From Sphingomonas sp. IW22 (lineage in GTDB: Bacteria; Pseudomonadota; Alphaproteobacteria; Sphingomonadales; Sphingomonadaceae), in contig NZ_JBGGWB010000001.1 of the NCBI RefSeq assembly GCF_041321155.1, positions 1,933,501 to 1,997,500 of the forward strand: a DNA stretch of 64,000 nt, read 5' to 3'. The notes beneath the pieces were generated by a model, which was given only the letters and a program-made list of their open reading frames with translations, had not been told where the DNA came from and did not search any database. A program made the translations under genes and the position numbers. Numbering within the stretch: position 1 is the first letter of the stretch; each line of letters begins with the position of its first letter. Of the stretch, positions 25,449-32,545 are shown piece by piece.

Positions 25449-26123
25449 TCAGAGCGTCGCTTCGATCGCGCGCGCGGCGGCGTCGGGGTCTTCGGCCTGT
25501 GTGATCGGCCGACCGATGACGAGGATCGACGCCCCCGCATCCAGTGCGGCGCGCGGTGTCACCACCCGCTTCTGGTCACCCACCGGACCTTCTGCCGGGC
25601 GCACGCCGGGCACCACGAAAAAGCCCTGCGGCCACGCCTTTTTGGCCGCTGCAACCTCCGCCCCGGAACAGACGATACCGTCCACGCCGGCATCTCGCGC
25701 CAGTTCGCTCAGGCGAAGCACCTGTTCATGCGGTGCCCGCTCCACGCCGATCGAGCGCAGATCCTCTCCGTCCAGGCTGGTCAGTGTCGTTACCGCCACC
25801 ACCTTGGTGCCGCTGGGCGCCGCTGCTTTCGCATCCTCCAGCATCGAGCGGCCACCCGATGCGTGAACGGTCAGGATCGCAGGCTCCAGCGGGCGAAGCG
25901 CCTGAATGGCCTTTGCCACCGTGTTCGGAATGTCGTGAAATTTCAGGTCGAGGAAGATCGGCAGACCGATTTCCGCCATATCCTTCACGCCTGAACGGCC
26001 ATTGGCCATGAAAAATTCCAGGCCCAGCTTGATGCCGCCGACATGGTTGCGAACGCGCTGAGCAATCAGGCGCGCACGGTCGATATCCGGAGTGTCGATC
26101 GCGACATAGATCGGCGTGCTCAT
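25449..26123 (-). CDS. pyrF: Orotidine 5'-phosphate decarboxylase
   Basis: 224 residues. YVAIDTPDIDRA, KLGLEFF, the catalytic LDLKFHDIPNTV, VHASGG, VPGVRP and VTPRAALDAGASILVIGRPI define PyrF. It makes UMP from OMP. Its ATG overlaps the lapA stop as ATGA. The long upstream extension of the frame covers lapA in another frame and is not coding. Confidence 0.95.
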   Translation of the reverse strand: MSTPIYVAIDTPDIDRARLIAQRVRNHVGGIKLGLEFFMANGRSGVKDMAEIGLPIFLDLKFHDIPNTVAKAIQALRPLEPAILTVHASGGRSMLEDAKAAAPSGTKVVAVTTLTSLDGEDLRSIGVERAPHEQVLRLSELARDAGVDGIVCSGAEVAAAKKAWPQGFFVVPGVRPAEGPVGDQKRVVTPRAALDAGASILVIGRPITQAEDPDAAARAIEATL

Positions 26124-26467
26124 ACCCGCGCCTCCGGCGCTACGGTGTCGTTCATCGCAAGCGGTGCGTCGGGGCTCTCGATATCGGCCGCCAGCGGCTC
26201 GACCGAAGTCGCATGGGTCGTGCGCAGGTCGGTCAGCGTACGTTCCGCGCTGGCAAGGCGCGACTTCAACCGCCAACGCGTGCCCAGATGCAGGAAATAG
26301 GTGGGCAGAAAACCCAGCAGGAACATCGCGCCCATCAACAGCGGCAGGTTGATGTCGGCCACCAGACCACCCCACAGCTTCACGGGCACCGGCGCCCAGT
26401 TGTTGAATGAAAAGGCAACGACGATGCCGGCGACCAGCACCCAGATCAACGTTCGCAGAAACTGCAT
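26120..26467 (-). CDS. lapA: LapA-domain (DUF1049) membrane protein
   Basis: 115 residues. Two membrane helices (LIWVLVAGIVVAFSFN and LPLLMGAMFLLGFLPTYFL) flank a short periplasmic loop containing WAPVPVKLWGG, as in LapA/YciS, followed by a coiled-coil tail. In E. coli LapA works with LapB in lipopolysaccharide assembly control. LapB is not in the window, so the symbol is by domain only. It overlaps pyrF by four bases. Confidence 0.78.
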   Translation of the reverse strand: MQFLRTLIWVLVAGIVVAFSFNNWAPVPVKLWGGLVADINLPLLMGAMFLLGFLPTYFLHLGTRWRLKSRLASAERTLTDLRTTHATSVEPLAADIESPDAPLAMNDTVAPEARV

Positions 26468-26511
26468 TCGGGCCCCTTTTTGGGATGTGTTCTTTGCCCG
26501 GATGCTACGCG

Positions 26512-28824
26512 CTAATCACCGCCCTGACCAGTCCGCTCGCCCAGTTCCGCGCGGATCGACGCGATCAGCCCCGGAATGGCGGTCAGCCGTCCTTCCTCCT
26601 CATCAAGGATGGCGTGGAACAGCGCCTGCTTGATGGCGGTCGTCCGGCCGGGGCGCAGCCTTGTTGCCGGGGGCAGGGACGACAACAGGATATCAACCAG
26701 CCGCTCCGCACCGTGCAGGCGTCCCCACAGATAGTCGTTCTCGCGATAGGTTCGGCTGAAGAACGCGCCGAACGCGTGGAACTGTATCCCCTTCAGGCAC
26801 GCGTTCGCACCGCCTTCGCGAATGGCGGTGGCGTCGTCGGGGCTGATCCGGTCGACGCGAACGGGATCGAATTCGTCCAGCCCCTCACCCTGGAGCAGCG
26901 GCAGCGTCGCGATGTCGAAAAAGGGAAAACCAAGATAGGCGAGCAGCAGCGGGCGGCGCAGGTCGCGCGTCAGGCCGCTGAACGCCTTTGCCAGTGCCGC
27001 ATCGGTGGCCGCATCCAGGGTCCGCAGATCAAGCGCCGTGTCCAGAGCCTGCAGGGCATTCTCCGCATCGCCGGGCAGGCGCCGTGCGACGGGCTTCAAC
27101 GCGGCGTGCGTCTCCGAACGCTGTCGCTCCAGATAGGCGGATAATGCCGAATAGGTCGCGTCGCGCACTTCGGACAGATCGGCGCGGTCTTGCTCGCCAT
27201 CCTGCTCCCCGATCCGCCGGACCAGCAGGCGCAGGCGGCGGATGCGAAAGCCCAGGTCGAAACTGCGGAGGAACTCGATCGCTTCTGCCGTTGCGCCGCC
27301 GGAATGGGCGGTGCCGATGCCGAACGCGCCGCGTGCCCTCGCGGCTTCGGCAATGGCATCGCGCACGCGCCGCTGCGGTTCGGGGCCGTCGCGGCTGGCC
27401 AGCTGGTTGAACAGCTGGGCGATACGGTCGATCACGCCCTCGACCTTCAACAGGCCATAGGCGGCCTGACCATATCCGGCCTTGCCCGCTGCGGCGGACT
27501 GCGCGCGGCGGCGCCACGCCGCCAGCCGCCGGGGCGTGGGGTAGTCGAGGAGGAAGGTATAGCCGAACAGGCTTTCCACCTGTCCCTCAACCTCACCGCG
27601 CAACTGTTCGAGAATGCTGTGCATCCGCTCGATCCGGGCCGAGCGGGCGGACAGCGTTTCCAGGCTGTCGCGAATGGGTTGTTGACGCGGAATCTCGGAA
27701 AGGGCCCCGATCAGCGTCTGGAAAAATCCGGGCAGCCCTTCGATCTGTCCGTTCAGCGCAAAGCGAAAGCCCGGCGCGGGGTCGATGAACACGAAGCGGC
27801 GGTCGATCTGCCGCCGCGCCGGTCGTTCTCGAAGTGCGGCGATGGCGGGGCGAAAGGGGGCATTGGCCAGTACCGAACCGTCGATCAGTACGGCCTTTTC
27901 CGCCGCCTTGACGCTGGCGTGGCGCGGCATTGCCCGTGCCAGAAAGGCATCGCGCCCCGGCCATTCCCCACCGCGCGCGGCGATCGCCCGGTCCAGTTCC
28001 GCCACGTTAAATGGCGGGAAGGCACCCGGAAAGCTCGACGTCGCGCGCGCGGCAAAGGTTAGGTCGGCGGGTTCGGCGAATGCCTCCCCCGTGCGCCCCT
28101 GGCTGGCGAAGGACAGGACCAGACGATGCTCCGTCTCCACCACTTCCGGCGGTGAATTGATGCGCAATCGTTCGGGATGCCCGGCAAAGTCGGTGACGGT
28201 GACGAACAGGTCCAGCGGCTGGCCGTGCGGCAGCAAGCGCGGCCCCGCCGGTGCCTTGGCCATCGCATCAAACGCATCGAGCAACAGCCCGCACAGCAAC
28301 TCACCGCCAAAGGGCGGTTCGAACCAGCGGGAGCGGACGAAATGGTCGAGCTTGGCGCGCACTTCATCGCGCGCGGCCAGTTCGACGGTTTCGTCGACCA
28401 TCTTGTTCCCGGCCGCCATCCACGCGATCGGACGCGCCCAGAATTTGGTCATCGAATGGCTGGGCGCCTGAGCGGGGTCGATCAACCCTTCTACGTCGGC
28501 ATGTTCCAGCCACAGGTCGGTCAGCGGATCCAGACTCTGCCCGGTTTCAATCGCCTGCGCGAAAAAGACGCTGTTGATCCCCCCGGCACTTGCGCCCGCC
28601 AGAATATCGACCAGTACACGCAGGCGCAGGCCCGAAGCCTCCGCAATCTCTTCGAAAACGGCGCGATAGACGCCCTGCGTCCCGCCCGATGGCGGGTCGC
28701 CCGCGCACCACGCCTGGCTGGCGCATACCAGTCGCCACAGCTCCTTGGTGATGCCGTGCATGTATATCGCAAGGCTGATCCCGCCATAGCAGACCAGCGC
28801 AAGTCGGAGCTCCTTGTCGCGCAT
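26512..28824 (-). CDS. Large patatin-like phospholipase
   Basis: 770 residues. The patatin domain starts at once with LRLALVCYGGISLAIYMHGI; the nucleophile elbow is GASAGG (Ser about 79) and the dyad aspartate is in LIDGSVLANAPF near residue 320. The long C-terminal half is helical and typical of patatin-related proteins of this size (TIGR03607-like). It has no signal peptide. Its ATG overlaps the stop of the upstream EEP gene (TGATG), so both products are made together. Lipid acyl hydrolysis is inferred from the motif; the substrate is unknown. Confidence 0.87.
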   Translation of the reverse strand: MRDKELRLALVCYGGISLAIYMHGITKELWRLVCASQAWCAGDPPSGGTQGVYRAVFEEIAEASGLRLRVLVDILAGASAGGINSVFFAQAIETGQSLDPLTDLWLEHADVEGLIDPAQAPSHSMTKFWARPIAWMAAGNKMVDETVELAARDEVRAKLDHFVRSRWFEPPFGGELLCGLLLDAFDAMAKAPAGPRLLPHGQPLDLFVTVTDFAGHPERLRINSPPEVVETEHRLVLSFASQGRTGEAFAEPADLTFAARATSSFPGAFPPFNVAELDRAIAARGGEWPGRDAFLARAMPRHASVKAAEKAVLIDGSVLANAPFRPAIAALRERPARRQIDRRFVFIDPAPGFRFALNGQIEGLPGFFQTLIGALSEIPRQQPIRDSLETLSARSARIERMHSILEQLRGEVEGQVESLFGYTFLLDYPTPRRLAAWRRRAQSAAAGKAGYGQAAYGLLKVEGVIDRIAQLFNQLASRDGPEPQRRVRDAIAEAARARGAFGIGTAHSGGATAEAIEFLRSFDLGFRIRRLRLLVRRIGEQDGEQDRADLSEVRDATYSALSAYLERQRSETHAALKPVARRLPGDAENALQALDTALDLRTLDAATDAALAKAFSGLTRDLRRPLLLAYLGFPFFDIATLPLLQGEGLDEFDPVRVDRISPDDATAIREGGANACLKGIQFHAFGAFFSRTYRENDYLWGRLHGAERLVDILLSSLPPATRLRPGRTTAIKQALFHAILDEEEGRLTAIPGLIASIRAELGERTGQGGD

Positions 28825-29510
28825 CAGCGGATCGTTGCCCAGATCGGCAGATGGTCCGACGCCACGCGCGCCGATGGGCTCATATGAACGCCGCAATCGG
28901 TGATGGTCAGTTGCGGGCTGACGATGATGCGGTCCAGCCGCCCGACCGGCCGCTGTGCGTGAAAGCTGGGGCCGGTTTCGGCAATCGCATGATCGCGGGC
29001 GAAGTCCTTAAGGCAACCGCCCGCGCCCCGCCATTCGTTCAGGTCGCCCATCATTACGCACGGCATCGGATTGCCATCGGCCAGGTGATCCAGCACCGCC
29101 TTCGCCTGCCGCCGCCGCCACAGGCCGGACAGGTCCAGATGCATGCCCACCACGCGGATCGTGTGTCGGCCCAGCCGGACATCCGCGCTGACCGCGCCGC
29201 GCGGCTCCAGCGCGGGCAGATGTACCGGGGTGCAGGCGAGTATCTCGGCCGATTTGCGGACCAGCAGGACGTTGCCGTGCCATCCCATGCTGGCAGCGCG
29301 GATCGCGACGGGTACTGCCTGATAATCGCTGTGTTCGGACAAAAGGTGCGGCGTCAGCACCGCCGCACGCGTGCCAAAGCGCCGGTCGGCTTCCTGAAGC
29401 GCGACGATATCGGCGTCGATTTCGTTCAGCACTTCAAGAATGCGTTCGGGGCGGCGCTGACGGTCGGTGCCGACCGCCTTTCGCATGTTGTAGCTGGCGA
29501 CCTTTAGCAT
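28824..29510 (-). CDS. Endonuclease/exonuclease/phosphatase-family protein
   Basis: 228 residues. SYNMRKAVG, DADIVALQEAD, MGDLNEW and the closing SDHLPIWATI are the metal-binding and catalytic motifs of the EEP fold shared by DNase I, sphingomyelinases and inositol phosphatases. There is no signal peptide, so it acts in the cytoplasm. It is coupled to the patatin gene, which suggests a phospholipid or phosphodiester substrate over DNA, but this is only inference. A TTG one codon upstream is an alternative start. Confidence 0.85.
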   Translation of the reverse strand: MLKVASYNMRKAVGTDRQRRPERILEVLNEIDADIVALQEADRRFGTRAAVLTPHLLSEHSDYQAVPVAIRAASMGWHGNVLLVRKSAEILACTPVHLPALEPRGAVSADVRLGRHTIRVVGMHLDLSGLWRRRQAKAVLDHLADGNPMPCVMMGDLNEWRGAGGCLKDFARDHAIAETGPSFHAQRPVGRLDRIIVSPQLTITDCGVHMSPSARVASDHLPIWATIR

Positions 29511-29570
29511 CAAGATTGGTTTAGCGTGGTCATGGCGCAGGGGGAACGGTGCGCGGATATGCCGGTTCCC

Positions 29571-30923
29571 TCATCGCGGCAGCTCGATCCGGGCGACCAG
29601 ACCGCCGCCAGCCCGGTTTTCCAACGTCACACGCCCGCCAGCATCGCGCACGATCGCGCGGGTCAGTGCCAGGCCAAGGCCGATGCCGCCGGTTTCACGA
29701 TTGCGAGAGCTTTCCAGGCGTACGAAAGGGTCGAACACCGCGTCCAGCTTGTCGACCGGCAGGCCGGGGCCACGATCGCATACCGCAATGACGACGCGAT
29801 TGAGTTCTGCGGTAATCTGCACTTCTGCGGCACCGGCATATTTGATGGCATTTTCGATCAGGTTGCGCACCGCGCGGCGCATCAGGCTGGGGCGCAGGCG
29901 CATGCGGATGCGATCAGCCTCGTCGAACGCGACGTCGTGGTCCAGATCGCGAAAATCCTCGACCACCGCATCGACCAGCGCGGCCATGTCGACGTCGGCA
30001 ATCGGCTCGCTGGGGCGACCCAGCCGCGCGAGCGACAGGATGTCCTCCAACGTGCGGTGCATCTCCCCTACGATATCGGCCATGCGCTGACGGTCGGCAT
30101 CGTCCTCGACCGACTCGATCCGCACGCGCAGCGCTGCCAGCGGGGTCCGCAGATCGTGGCCGATGGCGCCCAGCATCCGGTCCTTTTCGTCGAGCATCGC
30201 CGACACGCGCGCCGACAATTCGTTATAGGCCGCGATCAGCGCCCGGACGTCACCGGGGCCGCGCTCCGTCATGGGTTCGGGATCGCCGCCGGGGGCAAAG
30301 GCGCGCGCGCGGGCGGTCAACTCGCTCAACGGTCGCGTCACGCGCCGCCCGATCCACAGGACAGGCAGCAGCACGACGGCGTAGAGGATAAGCGTCTGGG
30401 CAATAAGCTGCCACAACAAGGTACGCTCGGCGCGCGGCCATGGCCCGCTGAGCGTCAGCCAGCGCCCGTCGCGCAGTTGTACGCCCACCACCACCTCCGC
30501 ACCCAGATTGGCCAGCCGGCGCGCGCGGTCGCGGCGCATCCCGGCAAGGCGCGGATCGTCGGCGGAATAATGGCGGATGCCGCTGACCACCGCACGATAG
30601 GCGATGTTGCTCTCCGCCAGTCCGCTGCGGATGCCGAATTCGATGTCCTCCGCCGGGCGCAGGCCGGGCGGGACGGGATTGCGCGCCGCCAGCCGAACGC
30701 GCGCGCGGGGCCGGTCGAACGGGGCAAGTCGTCCGGCCTGCAATCGTTCGGCCGCATCGACCATGCGCGTGACGGTCGGCACGACGATCTGCGTAAAGCG
30801 AAGCTCGCGCCGCTCGCGATAGAGCAAGGCGAAATTGATCGCCTGTGCCACGAACAGCGCGACCGCGACCAGAAGCGCGATCTGTCCCGACAGGCTGCGC
30901 GGCCAGCGCGGTCGTGCGATCAC
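29571..30923 (-). CDS. Sensor histidine kinase
   Basis: 450 residues. It has two membrane helices (about 12-33 and 169-192) around a 130-residue periplasmic sensor, then a HAMP region, the HisKA box AIGHDLRTPL (His about 256), and HATPase motifs NLIENAIKYA, DRGPGLP and GGIGLGLALTR. It resembles EnvZ/RstB-type kinases. I chose a GTG start that overlaps the response regulator stop (GTGA). The signal is unknown. The EF-hand exported protein encoded upstream of the regulator hints at calcium, but that is weak. Confidence 0.9.
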   Translation of the reverse strand: MIARPRWPRSLSGQIALLVAVALFVAQAINFALLYRERRELRFTQIVVPTVTRMVDAAERLQAGRLAPFDRPRARVRLAARNPVPPGLRPAEDIEFGIRSGLAESNIAYRAVVSGIRHYSADDPRLAGMRRDRARRLANLGAEVVVGVQLRDGRWLTLSGPWPRAERTLLWQLIAQTLILYAVVLLPVLWIGRRVTRPLSELTARARAFAPGGDPEPMTERGPGDVRALIAAYNELSARVSAMLDEKDRMLGAIGHDLRTPLAALRVRIESVEDDADRQRMADIVGEMHRTLEDILSLARLGRPSEPIADVDMAALVDAVVEDFRDLDHDVAFDEADRIRMRLRPSLMRRAVRNLIENAIKYAGAAEVQITAELNRVVIAVCDRGPGLPVDKLDAVFDPFVRLESSRNRETGGIGLGLALTRAIVRDAGGRVTLENRAGGGLVARIELPR

Positions 30924-31639
30924 AGCCGCGTCACCTCTGCCGCCAGCGTATAGCCGCCGCCCCACACCGTCTTGATGATCGCAGGGTTCTTCGGATCGGC
31001 CTCGATCTTCTTTCGCAAGCGGCTGACCTGATTGTCGATGGCGCGGTCGAACGCCGCCGCCTCACGCCCCTGCGTCAGGTCAAGCAACTGATCGCGTGTC
31101 AGCACCTGTCGCGGGCGGGTGGCCAGTGCCAGCAGCAGATTGAACTCGCCGGTGGACAGCGGCACCTCTACGCCCTCCCGGTCGACCAGCGTGCGCTCGC
31201 CCGTTTTCAGCACCCAGCCTGCAAAGGCATAGGCGCCGGCGTCCGGCGCATGCTGGCGCACCGCACCCGTCGCGACGCGGCGCAGGATCACCTTGATCCG
31301 CGCCAGCAGCTCGCGTGGGGAAAAGGGCTTCACCACATAATCGTCCGCGCCCATTTCAAGGCCAACGATGCGGTCGGTCTCCTCGCTGCGGGCCGTCAAC
31401 AGGATCACGGGCGTCTCGCTCGTTTCACGAATGTGGCGACACAGGCTCAGTCCGTCTTCGCCCGGCATCATGATGTCCAGGATCGCCAGATCGATGGCAT
31501 AGGCAGCCAGCCGTGCGCGCGCGCCCTCCGCATCGCCCGCCTGGGTAACACGAAATCCCTGTTTGGTCAGATATTGCGCCAATGGCTCACGGATCGAGCG
31601 TTCGTCATCGACAAGCAGAAGATGGGGGGTATCGGCCAT
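30920..31639 (-). CDS. OmpR-family response regulator
   Basis: 239 residues. The receiver domain has LLVDDERSIR, phospho-acceptor Asp near 55 (LAILDIMMPG) and VILLTAR, VVKPFSPREL. The C-terminal winged helix has STGEFNLLLALATRPRQVLTRDQLL and IDNQVSRLRKKIE. It is paired with the overlapping histidine kinase gene. The ATG at 31639 fits the start of the receiver fold. Confidence 0.93.
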   Translation of the reverse strand: MADTPHLLLVDDERSIREPLAQYLTKQGFRVTQAGDAEGARARLAAYAIDLAILDIMMPGEDGLSLCRHIRETSETPVILLTARSEETDRIVGLEMGADDYVVKPFSPRELLARIKVILRRVATGAVRQHAPDAGAYAFAGWVLKTGERTLVDREGVEVPLSTGEFNLLLALATRPRQVLTRDQLLDLTQGREAAAFDRAIDNQVSRLRKKIEADPKNPAIIKTVWGGGYTLAAEVTRL

Positions 31640-31733
31640 ATGCTCACCCTGAAGCGGTTGACGCGGATTGGCTAGAGGGGGTGGAGCCGGGTGGGCGTGG
31701 GGGAGGAGCATCCCGCCCGGCTCCCCGGCAAGG

Positions 31734-32240
31734 TCAGTTGCCGGTTGGCGGTGTCGGCGCGCCGCCATGGCCGCGCATGCCGCGGTGGCTCATGCGCTTG
31801 TCGCGCATTGCCTGGGTTTCGGCGGCGTCAAGGCGACCATCGCCATTGCTGTCGATCCGCTGGAAACGCTGCGTCGCGCCGGCGCGGAACTCGGCTTGGC
31901 TGACCGATCCGTTCCGGTCCGTGTCGAGGCGGGTGAGCATACGCTGCGCCATTTTTCCGCCGCGCTTGCCCATCTTCTGGGCGCGTGCCTCGCGGCGTTC
32001 GGCTCGCTGCTGACGGAGCGCCTCAACTTCGGCCTGGGTGACCTGTCCGTCCCGATTGGTGTCGAGCCGGGTGAAATGCTGGTCGGCACGGCTGATCGCC
32101 TCCTCCTGCGTGGCGGGGGGCTGCATCCGCATCCGGGCGCCAGCGGGCGGGGTCTGCTGCGCAGCAAAGGCGGTGCTGGCAAGCACGGTCGAACCCAGCG
32201 CGGCGGCGATGACGATACGGGGCATTTTGGGGCGTTTCAT
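31734..32240 (-). CDS. Exported EF-hand protein
   Basis: 168 residues. A signal peptide (IVIAAALGSTVLASTAFA) is followed by three EF-hand loops at about residues 60-71 (DTNRDGQVTQAE), 106-117 (DTDRNGSVSQAE) and 130-141 (DSNGDGRLDAAE). The ends are very basic and Met/Arg/Gly-rich. It should bind calcium in the periplasm or outside the cell. It lies 94 bp upstream of the response regulator on the same strand, with a stable GC-rich hairpin (31683-31724) but no T-run between them. Confidence 0.85.
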   Translation of the reverse strand: MKRPKMPRIVIAAALGSTVLASTAFAAQQTPPAGARMRMQPPATQEEAISRADQHFTRLDTNRDGQVTQAEVEALRQQRAERREARAQKMGKRGGKMAQRMLTRLDTDRNGSVSQAEFRAGATQRFQRIDSNGDGRLDAAETQAMRDKRMSHRGMRGHGGAPTPPTGN

Positions 32241-32545
32241 GTGTCGCGTTCCATTGTGTTGGTCCGGGCCATTCCGAACCTGTGAGCATCAAAATGCCGT
32301 CGTCATGTCGCGCGGATATGTCGTGCGGGCGCAATATTGTCGCGAATTGTCGCCATGCCGATGAACGGTTGCGAAAAGCAACTGTTCGCAAGCGGGGTAT
32401 GGCGATGCAGCAATTGCGTTTGCGCAACATCTTTCCCGAATAAGAGCGATGTGGGCGCGATTCCTCTTGACGCCAACGGCGCGCCATTCATTATTCGAGA
32501 GACGGGTATGCGCCGGAACAGAGCCGCGACCCGGGAGGAGAGGAT
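32241..32545. promoter_or_regulatory. Divergent intergenic region with repeated TTGCG inverted repeats
   Basis: This 305-bp gap separates the EF-hand gene from the TonB-dependent receptor. It holds TTGCGAA/TTCGCAA arms at 32369-32375 and 32385-32391, and TTGCG-TTTG-CGCAA at 32414-32427. A possible promoter for the receptor is TTGACG at 32467-32472 with an AT-rich -10 around 32488-32495. No ORF with coding character was found. The inverted repeats look like operator sites for an unknown regulator. Confidence 0.4.
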
